A DNA stretch of 26,637 nucleotides. It comes from a virus. The DNA lies in IMG/VR virus record IMGVR_UViG_3300044953_000562, positions 1 to 26,637 of that record; one strand, 5' to 3'. Of this stretch, positions 15,616 to 25,000 are shown one piece after another (within the stretch, counting starts at the first letter, position 1; each line of letters opens with the position of its first letter). Both the position numbers and the translations under genes were made by a program. The notes beneath the pieces are model-generated. The model saw only the letters and a list, made by a program, of their open reading frames with translations. It searched no databases and was not told the DNA's origin.

Positions 15616-17706
15616 ATGCTTCGCTACCTTGCTGCCCTGCTGCTCGCTATCACTCTGCCCGCCAACGCCCAGTGGACCCACCACGACGGCACCATCGTCC
15701 CCGATTACATCGGGAACGGCTTGCCGGGTGTTGTCATCGACCGCGACACCCAGTGGGCGGCCCCGACCAGAAACGAATTCGTCCATGTGACCAATGGGGC
15801 GACGCTGACCATCTCCTCTTTCTGCGAGGCGGACACGATCTACGTTACCGACGGGCTGCTCGTCCTCGAGCCGGGAGCCCGCGTGGTGATCAAGCACGTG
15901 GCAAGGAACTTCGACCTGAAGGATGTCGGCGGCGGCATCATCACGGTGAACAAGGGTGGACTCCGCATTCTGGGCACGCAGAGGCCCAGGGTGTTGCCCG
16001 TGGCCACCGATGTGGCCAAGGGAGCCACCGCCATCAACCTGCCGCCGGACCACGGCCTGCGGGCGGGGGACACCATTGTCCTCCCGATGACCGAGTTTTG
16101 GCGCAATGGCACCCTCGTTACGCTGGCCAATCATCAGGACGAAGTCATCGTCCTCACTGGCGTCTCCGCCACGACCGCGACCTGGAGCACGCCCACTCGC
16201 TTCAACCACATTCGCCCTCGCATGCCCGACGGCTCGCCCGCCTGCGACCTGCCGGTGGGCCTGCTCACCGCCGATGTGCGTATCGAGTCGGCGACGCCTG
16301 CCGATATCCCGTCTCGCGGTCATGTCATCCTCATGGGCGAGGGGGCTGTCGAGCTCTACAACGGTGCCTTCATCGGGCTAGGCCGATCACTGGTCGACGG
16401 CAATCAGCGGACGCCGCCTTTCACCGGCATCGCACCCCCTGGGCGTTATCCTATCCATGCTCATCACAGGATGCACGGCGAACCGCCGATTATCCAGGGA
16501 TGTGCTGTCTGGGGCGACGACCGCACGGCCCACGGCATCGTCTACCACCACTCTTTCTACTCGCAGATTCGCGGGAACTTCGTCTACGGCACGCTCGGGG
16601 CCGCCATCCTCGATGAGGATGGCAATTCTGTCGGATCCGTCATTATCGGCAATCTGGTCACGAGAGTTAGCGGACTCGGCGGTGGCTACTTCCAGGGCGT
16701 CCCCGCCACGATTCGCCACGTGGCTCAGTACCGTGCGGGTGGACACGCCTACGTCACGGCGGGCTATCGCCAGGCCGTTCGAGAGAACTGGGCCTGCGTC
16801 GGGGCTGCGAAGCCCGATCAGGCTGGCTTCATGATCTTCCCGCTGTTGGCTGAACCCGGCTTGATGCCGAACAGCCCGAACGCTCCTCATGACCAGTGGA
16901 CGATGCAGAACCCGCAGTACGGCATCGACATTGTTGTGAAAGACAACATCGTGATTGCCGGTGCGATCGGATACATCGCGTGGGGGATCAACGGGACGAG
17001 GACTTCTACGCTACCGGGGACCAATCGGACGCTGATCGGTCCCAACTACGCTTACGACGTAGCTTCTCGCGGCATGCACTTCTACGCCTGCTCGCGTCTG
17101 GACTGGAAGCAGGACACGATCGTTACTGGCCACAAGCAGCCGATCACCCAGGTGTTGTATCCTGCGACCGGCGTTACTCTGACGAACGATGAACGAATCG
17201 TGAACTGCAGCTACGAAGGTCGCATCCACGGCGTCGCCTTGGGCGTGTCTCTTTCTCCGTTCTTGGAGACATTCACTCTCAAGGGCTCGATCGTCGCGAA
17301 AGCGGGTATGCGGCGAGGCTGGCCCGCCACCCTGCAGGGTGCGGCCAATAACCCCAGAACCTTCCCTCCCCGCACTATCGAGATCCAAGCCGATCTCAGT
17401 GGCTGCCCAGAGATGGTTCAACAGGAGAATCATCCAGCCGCAGAACGAATTCAGGACGCCGCGACGAATGACGATTTGCTTGTCTGGCTCTTCGGAGTAA
17501 AATATCGGGCGTTCGCCCCGGACCAGTTCCCGGATGTCCTCGCCCCGATCACCGGTGTCTACCCGAACAACATCGGACGCCGGGGCAACGACCCGGTGCA
17601 CACCGGAAAGACCAACGCACAGGTTCCGCTGCCCTCGCGTGGAGCCGTGTCTCCGCGAGAGGGTAGGATGTGGTCTGGGATGATCCTCGTGGAAGCTCCT
17701 CAATGA
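15616..17706 (+). CDS. Secreted G8/CEMIP-like beta-helix protein
   Basis: 696 residues from ATG 15616, which has GGAG (15606-15609) at 6 nt. ATG 15604 would add MEFD and spoil the signal peptide. Residues 1-18 (MLRYLAALLLAITLPANA) form a Sec signal, cleaved before Gln19. Residues about 20-150 follow a G8-like pattern of short strands (VTNGATLTI, YVTDGLLVLEPGARV, ITVNKGGLRILG). A parallel beta-helix follows, with the motif set of eukaryotic CEMIP/TMEM2 proteins: YPIHAHH (278-284), RTAHGIVYHHSF (303-314), LGAAILDEDGN (327-337) and a following Asn-rich turn. Family members include hyaluronan-degrading enzymes. I infer a polysaccharide-binding or -degrading protein exported by the host, or a tail depolymerase. 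Confidence 0.75.
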   Translation: MLRYLAALLLAITLPANAQWTHHDGTIVPDYIGNGLPGVVIDRDTQWAAPTRNEFVHVTNGATLTISSFCEADTIYVTDGLLVLEPGARVVIKHVARNFDLKDVGGGIITVNKGGLRILGTQRPRVLPVATDVAKGATAINLPPDHGLRAGDTIVLPMTEFWRNGTLVTLANHQDEVIVLTGVSATTATWSTPTRFNHIRPRMPDGSPACDLPVGLLTADVRIESATPADIPSRGHVILMGEGAVELYNGAFIGLGRSLVDGNQRTPPFTGIAPPGRYPIHAHHRMHGEPPIIQGCAVWGDDRTAHGIVYHHSFYSQIRGNFVYGTLGAAILDEDGNSVGSVIIGNLVTRVSGLGGGYFQGVPATIRHVAQYRAGGHAYVTAGYRQAVRENWACVGAAKPDQAGFMIFPLLAEPGLMPNSPNAPHDQWTMQNPQYGIDIVVKDNIVIAGAIGYIAWGINGTRTSTLPGTNRTLIGPNYAYDVASRGMHFYACSRLDWKQDTIVTGHKQPITQVLYPATGVTLTNDERIVNCSYEGRIHGVALGVSLSPFLETFTLKGSIVAKAGMRRGWPATLQGAANNPRTFPPRTIEIQADLSGCPEMVQQENHPAAERIQDAATNDDLLVWLFGVKYRAFAPDQFPDVLAPITGVYPNNIGRRGNDPVHTGKTNAQVPLPSRGAVSPREGRMWSGMILVEAPQ

Positions 17707-17714
17707 AGTGAGTG

Positions 17715-17743
17715 TTGCCTTGTCAGCGAGTCTTCGGTACAAT
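17715..17743 (+). promoter_or_regulatory. Sigma70-like promoter for the tail-tip block
   Basis: TTGCCT (17715-17720) and TACAAT (17738-17743) are separated by exactly 17 nt, in the only real gap (17707-17772) of this part of the operon. Predicted start is about 17750, leaving a short leader with GGAG (17761-17764) ahead of ATG 17773. It shares the TTGCC box and spacing with 74-102. Confidence 0.68.
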
Positions 17744-17772
17744 TCCAGCAACCCCTAACTGGAGAATGCACG

Positions 17773-18129
17773 ATGAACCTCGAAGAGATCAAGGATGCGC
17801 TTCGTGAAGTCGTGACCAGCATCGAGTCCCTCCAGGACGCCCTCGACGAGTACGAGGAGTGCGAGGACGACGAGTGCACCGAGTGCACCGGCGTTGACGA
17901 GACCGATGAAACCGACGACGAGGATGATGAGACCGACGATGACGACGTCTTCGTCGATCTCGGCACCCCGGCTCGTGACGAGTTCATCGACTCGATCGAG
18001 AAGGACTCTCTCGTCGACGGGGTCGAGATCCCCGACTTCATCGACGAGGATACGCTGACTGACCGTCAGGTCGTCCTCGTCGTCGACAAGGACTTCCTCG
18101 AGCAGATCCGTGAACTGATTGTGGAGTAG
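17773..18129 (+). CDS. Small, highly acidic protein
   Basis: 118 residues, first gene after its own promoter, with Shine-Dalgarno GGAG (17761-17764) at 8 nt. The N-terminus is an amphipathic helix (EEIKDALREVVTSIESLQDAL). Residues about 25-62 are an Asp/Glu/Thr low-complexity stretch with three Cys, and the C-terminus is again acidic and helical (VDKDFLEQIRELI). Charge is strongly negative throughout. No family recognised. Such proteins may act as chaperones, DNA mimics or flexible structural linkers. Its position ahead of the appendage genes does not choose between these. Confidence 0.75.
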   Translation: MNLEEIKDALREVVTSIESLQDALDEYEECEDDECTECTGVDETDETDDEDDETDDDDVFVDLGTPARDEFIDSIEKDSLVDGVEIPDFIDEDTLTDRQVVLVVDKDFLEQIRELIVE

Positions 18130-18135
18130 CATCTC

Positions 18136-18603
18136 ATGTCGGAGTTCGCAATTCACCGAGTGACACTGGAGGTTGTCACCAGTGCACCTACCGGTTCGCT
18201 CGGATCGGATTGGATTGAATACGGCTTGAAGGCCCCCGCTCGTCAACCAACGGCTGACGAGTGTCGGGTCTTCACGACGGTGGCTCGACGGTATTGGAAG
18301 ATCGCCAGTGATGAACTCGCTGAGATGACCGCGCCCGAGAAGGCAGTCGTGGACGCTGCTGCTGCCGCTGCTGCTGCCGCTGCTGCTGCCCGGCAGAATG
18401 ACATCGACGAAGTGCGAGTCCGAGCTCAGGCCCTACGCGATACTCTTCAGGCGGCTCGCACGACAATTCAGGCGGTCAGGGCCGCAACACCGGCGAATCT
18501 GGCCCAGGTCAACACGGTCATTGACCAGCTTTGCGACGCCGTACTTGATGTGGGCACCGTGCTGGGTAAGATACTTGAGGCCCAGTTCAGGAGCCTCAAC
18601 TGA
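18136..18603 (+). CDS. Tail-appendage protein with poly-Ala hinge
   Basis: 155 residues; GGAG (18123-18126) precedes ATG 18136. An N-terminal domain (residues 1-72) is followed by twelve Ala (74-85) encoded by three perfect copies of GCTGCTGCTGCC (18355-18390). A helical, probably coiled-coil region then runs to the end (RVRAQALRDTLQAARTTIQAV, LGKILEAQF). The layout suggests an N-terminal binding domain hinged to a coiled-coil stalk, as in small fibre or fibre-associated proteins. The stop overlaps the next ATG. Family not recognised with confidence. Confidence 0.65.
   Translation: MSEFAIHRVTLEVVTSAPTGSLGSDWIEYGLKAPARQPTADECRVFTTVARRYWKIASDELAEMTAPEKAVVDAAAAAAAAAAAARQNDIDEVRVRAQALRDTLQAARTTIQAVRAATPANLAQVNTVIDQLCDAVLDVGTVLGKILEAQFRSLN
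18355..18390 (+). repeat. Three perfect 12-bp tandem repeats (poly-Ala)
   Basis: GCTGCTGCTGCC is present three times without mismatch, in frame. It could change copy number by slippage and so change hinge length by four Ala per unit. Confidence 0.9.
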
Positions 18604-19106
18604 TGCCCAATAATTTCGAGTTGGTCATTCCCGCCGATGCGTTCGTCATGCCGTCGAGCGCGTACCCGTCGAGTGGGTATATCCAGGAACGCCCGTATCT
18701 CGCATTCGACGACTCAACGCCCGAAACGGCGATCACACAGCCGCTTCAGATGCCCGCCACATACACGGGCTCTGGTACGCTGAAGCTCGATATCTTCTAC
18801 ATGATGGCGTCGGCCACCAGTGGTAAGTGCGAGTTCGAGGTGTCGGTCGAGGCGGTGACGCCAGCAGATGCGCTGGACCTTGACAGTGCTTCATCTTTCG
18901 ATGCAGTAAACAACGGCCTGACAGATCCGGTAGCCGGTACTGCGGGTTATTTGATGAAGCTCACGGTCACCTTGACCAGCAAGGACTCCGTGGCGGCGGG
19001 AGACTATGTTCGCATCAAGGTCAGCCGTGACGCTGATGACGGAACGAACGATACTGCGACGGGAGACGCTCGTCTTCTCGGTGCTGTGCTCCGTGAGGAG
19101 ACCTGA
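18603..19106 (+). CDS. Beta-sandwich appendage/neck-type protein
   Basis: 167 residues, ATG 18603 sharing a base with the previous stop. Consecutive strands are evident: YLAFDDSTPETAITQPLQMP, LKLDIFYMMASATSGKCEFEVSVEAVTP, LMKLTVTLTSKDSVAAGDYVRIKVSRDADD and ARLLGAVLRE. This resembles a small beta-sandwich module that recurs in uncharacterised phage structural genes, often near tail fibres. Probably a virion surface or fibre-associated protein. The exact role is not visible from the sequence. Confidence 0.62.
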   Translation: MPNNFELVIPADAFVMPSSAYPSSGYIQERPYLAFDDSTPETAITQPLQMPATYTGSGTLKLDIFYMMASATSGKCEFEVSVEAVTPADALDLDSASSFDAVNNGLTDPVAGTAGYLMKLTVTLTSKDSVAAGDYVRIKVSRDADDGTNDTATGDARLLGAVLREET

Positions 19107-19109
19107 TCC

Positions 19110-21179
19110 GTGGCGAGGAGCTTCGCAAGCGCCAGCACGCAGTATCTCACGCGGAGCGACGCGGTAGGTATTTCTGCGTACCCGTTTTCGATGGCTTGTT
19201 GGTTCCGGGGAACATTCGGCACATCTGCAAGCTACCGATTGATGTCGTTGAGCAACAACGACGGTGGTGGTGGTGCGCCTTTCCATTCACTGACCGTAAA
19301 CCCCACAGGATCAGCGACAACAGACGATCAGTTGGCTGCTGACTCCTATGACGGTGTGGGATTCTCCTACGCGGCACACACGGGGGCTGTGCTGGCCAAT
19401 GATACGTGGTATCACGGTTGTGGCGTGTGGACTTCCGACACATCAAGAAAAATCTATAAAGACGGAGGCAATAGTTCAACAAACACGACAAGCCGAACCC
19501 TCGGTACGATGCAGCGATTTACTATCGGAGCACTGAGACGTAACTTGGTTATGAACTCTCCGATGGAAGGCCGGATCGCCGAGGCCGCCATCTGGAACGT
19601 GGCTCTCAGTGCTGACGATGCAGCCTCGCTGGCTGCCGGGGCGTCTCCGTTGACCATTCGCCGCGACGCCCTGGTGGGCTACTGGCCCCTGCGTGACGCT
19701 GACGGAGACATCTCAGCGGTCAACGCCTATACGATGACGCCGACGAACTCGCCGACCTACGGCGACCACATATGGGCGATCCGCCGTCCGTGGATCATGT
19801 CGGTCGGCCCGGCGATTGTTTCTAATCCCAAAGATCAGGTCCACAACTTCTCCGTTTTTGGAGTCCATTCTCCAAACTACGGATCGATTCATAATCTTTC
19901 TCTTCTCGCCTTGCTGCAACCGTCTCTCCACCTACTGAACGACCTTGCCATCCTTTCCGTGGAAGGGCCAGGCCGCTCGTCGGTGGCCAACCTCTCGGTC
20001 CTCGCCGTCACCGAGCCGACCCAGGATCTCGTGCTGAGCTTTGCTCCGGAAGTGGAGATCAACGAAAAGCTCGCGTGGGAGACTCACGTTCTGAGCTCGC
20101 TGACTGACGCAGAGCAGCGTATCGCGGAGCGTCGGTATCCCCGCCACACGCTCGAGCTCACCTACGTGCTGGCCGAAGACTCCCGGCGGTACATGGAGAG
20201 CATCCTCGCCAGCGGCAGGCAGAACTCCGTTTACGTCCCCCAGTGGCAGGAACCCCTCTGGCTGACGGCGACCGCTTCGGCGGGGGCTTCCACGCTGAAC
20301 ACCTCCGCTACCAACACGGCGGACATCCGCGTCGGCGACCGGCTTTTCATCTCCTACTCCGACACGGAATACGATCTTCTGCCGATCTCCGCTGTGGGGG
20401 CGAACTCCATCACGGTTTCGAGCCCGACGCTGCGGGAGTGGCCTTCCGGCACGATGGTCTGTGCCGCTCGGAAGTTTGCCATCCAGCCGACGAGCTCCGG
20501 CGATCGATCGCCCAATGAGGCACTTACTATCTCGATCGTCGCTAATTCGCTCGACCACGCGGTTGACCTCGCCGACTCGAGCAGCTTCGCTACGCAGGAC
20601 GGCCTGATCTTCCTGACGAATCCGAATGCGATTGACGGCGATTCCAAGCGAGAATATACGGTTCAATACCTTCAGTTGGATTCGCCCGCCTCTCGGTTGC
20701 GCTACGACACCCGCTGGAGCCAGTCCAAGGTCACCTCCCACCAGGGCCTCAACAGCACCACCCCAGCAGGCAGGCGGGCTATCAAGGGCCTTCTCTACGC
20801 CCTCCGGGGCAGGCAGGTGGCGTTCTACGTGCCCCTGCACGAAGAGTCCCTAGTCGCCTCCGCTGTGACGTCCGGCACGAACTACGTCGACGTTGCGAAG
20901 TCCGGTCTGCTGGACTGGTCGGCACACGCAAAGAACAAGCTGCGCACCACCCTGGGCGGAACGGCCTACGTCAAGTCGATCACGGCGGTCCAGGAAGTCA
21001 ACACCACGACCGACCGCATCTACCTCGATAGCAACTGGGCTGCCTCTGGCACCCCGACTCGGGTAGAATACGTCGAGCTCGTCCGCTCAACGTCGGACAG
21101 CTTCACGATTCGACATCTGGATCAGTTGGGCAACTCCGAACTCCGGTTCACGGTCACGAGTGTGCTAGATGACGTTTGA
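19110..21179 (+). CDS. LamG-distal tail protein fusion
   Basis: 689 residues from GTG 19110; GAGGAG (19095-19100) is 9 nt upstream. Residues 1-200 are a LamG/concanavalin domain (FASASTQYLTRSDAV, FSMACWFRGTF, DTWYHGCGVWTS, EGRIAEAAIWNVALS, VGYWPLRDADGD). Residues 245-308 are four 16-residue repeats with consensus xNLSVLAVxxPxxxxV. The rest looks like a tail-tip or distal tail protein with two related halves: YPRHTLELTY, YVPQWQEPLWLTA and IRVGDRLFISY, then LRYDTRWSQSKV, RQVAFYVPLHEESLV and FTVTSVLDDV. It lies directly before the gpL- and hub-like genes, as a Dit/gpM-type protein should. The lectin-like front probably projects outward and binds a glycan. Confidence 0.68.
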   Translation: MARSFASASTQYLTRSDAVGISAYPFSMACWFRGTFGTSASYRLMSLSNNDGGGGAPFHSLTVNPTGSATTDDQLAADSYDGVGFSYAAHTGAVLANDTWYHGCGVWTSDTSRKIYKDGGNSSTNTTSRTLGTMQRFTIGALRRNLVMNSPMEGRIAEAAIWNVALSADDAASLAAGASPLTIRRDALVGYWPLRDADGDISAVNAYTMTPTNSPTYGDHIWAIRRPWIMSVGPAIVSNPKDQVHNFSVFGVHSPNYGSIHNLSLLALLQPSLHLLNDLAILSVEGPGRSSVANLSVLAVTEPTQDLVLSFAPEVEINEKLAWETHVLSSLTDAEQRIAERRYPRHTLELTYVLAEDSRRYMESILASGRQNSVYVPQWQEPLWLTATASAGASTLNTSATNTADIRVGDRLFISYSDTEYDLLPISAVGANSITVSSPTLREWPSGTMVCAARKFAIQPTSSGDRSPNEALTISIVANSLDHAVDLADSSSFATQDGLIFLTNPNAIDGDSKREYTVQYLQLDSPASRLRYDTRWSQSKVTSHQGLNSTTPAGRRAIKGLLYALRGRQVAFYVPLHEESLVASAVTSGTNYVDVAKSGLLDWSAHAKNKLRTTLGGTAYVKSITAVQEVNTTTDRIYLDSNWAASGTPTRVEYVELVRSTSDSFTIRHLDQLGNSELRFTVTSVLDDV
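19842..20033 (+). repeat. Four 16-residue coding repeats
   Basis: Four consecutive units encode HNFSVFGVHSPNYGSI, HNLSLLALLQPSLHLL, NDLAILSVEGPGRSSV and ANLSVLAVTEPTQDLV. The spacing is exact (48 nt each) and the first-half strand and the Pro are conserved. The DNA copies have diverged, so the repeat is old and shaped at the protein level. Confidence 0.75.
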
Positions 21180-22020
21180 TACGAAGGAAATCTCGACGTC
21201 AGGCTCGCGACCGGTCGAACTCTATGAATTCACACTAGGAAGTGACGCTTATCGGTACGTGGCCTCCGATAATACCTACTCCTACCTCACCCAGACCTAC
21301 TACCCGACTCAGATCACGCGGTCCTCGTCGGTCACTGGGCGAGAGGAGAGCCAGGAGAACCTCTCCGTCACGCTGCCCCGGCAGAACGCGATCGTCAGTC
21401 GCTACCTGCAGAACCCGCCGGGCGTCAAGTGTGTGTTGAACATCTATCGGACGCAGATCGGGGAGACGGACGGCATCCTCGTCTTCAAGGGGCTGGCCAA
21501 GGCCATCGTGTTCTCTGCTGACGGGGCCTCGGCCACCATCACGTGTGCCCCGCTTACCGTCGGCCTGTCCCGGCTGATCCCTCGCTACACCTACTCGACG
21601 CCCTGCAATTTTGTCCTGTTTGATAGCAATTGCGGCGTGAAGGAGTCGAAGTTCACCCGAAGGCTCCGGATCACGGCGGTGAACGGTACGACGCTGACGA
21701 TCGCTCTCGCGGGCGGCCTCGGGAACAACTACTACAAGGGCGGTTGGCTCTCCGTCCCGGACACCGGGGAGCATGTGCTGATCCTTCGGCAGACCGGTGA
21801 TAGCGTGGGCATCCTTCGCCCAGTGAACGGGCTGGAAGTCGGTGCTTTGGTGGACATGAAGGCCGGGTGTCCACACACGATGACCGCTTGCAACACGAAG
21901 TTCAACAACGCTGCAAACTACGGTGGCTTCGCCTACGTGCCGACGCGGAACGTGTTCCGGAGCGGCATCCAACAGAATCCTGATGAAACCCCTCGCGGGC
22001 GTGGAGGCATCGGCTACTAA
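21169..22020 (+). CDS. Tail tip/hub-associated protein (DUF2163/BR0599, gpL-like)
   Basis: 283 residues. The N-terminal half fits DUF2163 (VELYEFTLGSDAYRYVASD, YYPTQITRSS, ENLSVTLPRQNAI, ITCAPLTVGLSRLIPRY). The C-terminal part fits the BR0599 pattern (YSTPCNFVLFDSNCG, AGCPHTMTACNTKFNN, YGGFAYVPTRNVF). Cys146, 155, 234 and 241 are spaced 9 and 7, like the four iron-sulfur ligands I recall for lambda gpL, so a bound cluster is plausible. These proteins join the distal tail ring to the hub. The start overlaps the previous gene by 11 nt, and the stop shares a base with the hub ATG. Confidence 0.8.
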   Translation: MTFDTKEISTSGSRPVELYEFTLGSDAYRYVASDNTYSYLTQTYYPTQITRSSSVTGREESQENLSVTLPRQNAIVSRYLQNPPGVKCVLNIYRTQIGETDGILVFKGLAKAIVFSADGASATITCAPLTVGLSRLIPRYTYSTPCNFVLFDSNCGVKESKFTRRLRITAVNGTTLTIALAGGLGNNYYKGGWLSVPDTGEHVLILRQTGDSVGILRPVNGLEVGALVDMKAGCPHTMTACNTKFNNAANYGGFAYVPTRNVFRSGIQQNPDETPRGRGGIGY

Positions 22021-25000
22021 TGGGATTCTTCTTCACACTGTTCTTGTGGGGCTTCTTCTTCCTGCTCTCGGAGCTTCTGCGTCCGAAGCCCAAGCAGGAG
22101 CAGGCCCGCCCCGCCGGTCTGGGCGACTTCAACTTCCCGACGGCCTCTGAGACTCGCCACATCCCGCTCGTCTGGGGTACGGTGAAGATTGACGGCCCGA
22201 ACGTCGTGTGGTACGGCGACCTGCAGAAGATTCCCATCACGAAGAAGGTGAAGACCGGCCTCTTCTCTTCGAAGACCGTCGTGGTGGGGTATTACTACTT
22301 CCTGGGTGTGCAATTCGCCCTCTGCCGAGGGGTGGCCGAGGAACTGCGTCGCATCTGGGTGGACGAACGCATCCTCTACGATGGCACGGTGAGCGGTTCA
22401 CTCGAGCACAACGAAACGGTCAGCATCAACCGACCGCTGTTCTTCGGCGGCACGGAGAACGGCACAGGGGGCCTTGTGGGACCGTTGCGTTACCTCAGCG
22501 GAACGACTCCTCAGGCGGCACCGACGTACCTCGCCGGCAAGCAGAACCCGACCACGGGCTACCCCGGAACGGCCTATGTCCTGCTAGAGCGGATGCTTCT
22601 TGGAACGTCCTCCAACCTGCCCCCCTGGGCGTTTGAGTTGCAGAAAATTCCGGAAGATCTCTCGTTCGCGGACCCCGACGGTACGGTGGATCTGAACTTC
22701 GATGTGAACCCGCCAAGCACGGAAGATACCTACACTGCTCCGGAAAACTTCACGACTCGCGGGACGGTCACCATCCGGACTTACGACAACGGTGCATTCG
22801 TAGACGGTGACATCATCACGGTTACCGTCAACGGCACAGTGGTCCGCGACTACTACACGTTGCCTAGCCCGGCTTCGCCCGACATCCTCGACATCACGCA
22901 ATACCTTCTGCCCTACCAGCAGAATGAGATCACCGTCTACGCCCACAACGAAGGCGGCGTTGGGCCCAGGAACACGACGCAGTTCGATCTGCTGGACGAA
23001 GACGGTTCGGAGATCACTGGGCGATTCAACCTGCTCCCCCTCGATACCGGCTACCTGTATTTCAACTGGTATCCGGAAGTCCCCTCGTCCACGATTGACT
23101 ACGGCGACGGCGTGCTGGACGCCAACCCCATCTACGTCCTCTGGGAGATCATGACGAACTCCGACTGGGGGCTGGGGCTGCCTACCTCGGACATCGACCG
23201 GTCGAGCTTCCTCGTGGCGGCGGCTACCTGCACCGAAGAACTCAACGGCTTCTCTCTCATCCTGGATAGCCAGCGGGAAGCCTACGACCTGATCGAGGAG
23301 ATCCAGCGGCAGGTCGACGGCGTCGTCTTCATCTCGCCCCGAACGGGCAAGTGGAAGATCAAACTGATCCGCAACGACTACGTCGTCGACGATCTGGTCG
23401 AACTGAACGAAAGCAACATCCTCGAGATCAAGGACTACACCAAGGGCACGATCGAGGATACGACGAACGAAGTCCGGGCGGGGTACTCCCGCCGGGTCGA
23501 CTTCTATCAGGAGAGCTTCATTGTCGCTCAGGACTCGGCCAACATCAGGGCCCAGGGGGAAGTCGTCTCTACGACGATCCAGTTCCCCGGCGTGAAGAAC
23601 TCGCACCTTGCGTCGAAGCTCGCCTGGCGGGAACTGCGGCTCCTGAGCTACCCGCTGGCGAAGGCTACGCTCCGCTTGAATCGGTCGATGTACCTGCTCG
23701 AGCCGGGGCAGGCGGTCCGCTGGTCTGACCCTCTCCTGGGCTTCACCAACCTCGTCATGCGGGTGACTCGCATCGACTACGGGTCGCCCAGTGACGCTTC
23801 GATTGAGGTCAGTCTGATCCAGGACATCTTCGGTCTCGACGAAGCGTCGTACGATGATCCGCCGGATGGGGAATGGGAGAACCCAACCGAACGTCAACCG
23901 GAAGACGTCGATCTCGTTGATCAGGTGGTATTCGAGGCTCCCTACGCGATGTGTCGCGTCGAGGGTGTGTCGATCGCTCGCGTCTGGTTCGGGGCTCGCA
24001 GTTCTTCGCAGTACATGATCGGCAAGACCGATGCCGACACGGCGGTCGGCGAAGTGAACGCCTCGATGCTGACGCTGCAGTTGTCGGCGGCCCTGAACGC
24101 CTCGGACACGAGCTTCACGGCGTTGGCCTCGCCCGATACGGCGGCGGACGTCGACGCGAGAGGGACGTTCGTTGTTTCGTCGACTCAGAACGGCGAAGAA
24201 CTCCTTCAACTCGTTCTCGTCGATCAGGAGTTCATGCTCGTCAACTCGATGGTGAACTCCGCTGGCAACTTCGCCTTCACGGGCGTCACTCGTGGCGTAC
24301 TGGACAGCGTGCCGACGACTCACTCAGCCTATGCTCGCGTCCACCTACTGTTCACGGGCGGCAACCTCACGACCAAGGCGTATGAGGGCAACGAAGTCCT
24401 CGACTTCCGTATCTGCCCCGTCTCCGCTGGCGAAGCCCTGGACTATGCCTCGGCGACCTCGAACTCCCTCACGCTCCAGAACCGGGCGGTCCGTCCCTAC
24501 CCGCCGGTCGACCCCGTCGTCAACTCGGTCAGTTGGCCTTCCTCGGTAAACGCCAACACCGGCCTGAACGTGTCGTTCACTCGTCGCGACTACCTGGGCA
24601 CGAACGAAGTCACGCGGGCGACGACGAGTGCCTTCCCTGGCTCCACCGAATACCGGTGCCGCGTCCTAACTGATGGCGTGGAGCGGTTCACGACGGCCTG
24701 GAACAGCGGGGCGGCCAGCATCGACGTCTATCGTTCAAGGGTGCTCCGCTACACTTCAGGTGCCCTGCCGACGAACATCACGTGGGAGATCGCGACGAAG
24801 CACACCTTCGGCGGTTCGCCCATAGAGGCTCTTCAAAAGCTGACCCACACCGCAACGTACACTGACAGCGAGCTCTCCAACGACACCAACATGGGAGTCC
24901 GGACGTCCGGTGTGGCGACAGCTTCGTGGGTTGTTCCTGACACCGGCACCTACGACTTCATCCTCGAGAGCTCGGCGTCCCTCGCGGTCGTGGTGGAAGC

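Noticed and set aside
22584-24323. 579-residue - strand frame opposite the hub gene
   Set aside because: Antisense shadow with Arg/Val/Asp-rich composition and no recognisable domain.
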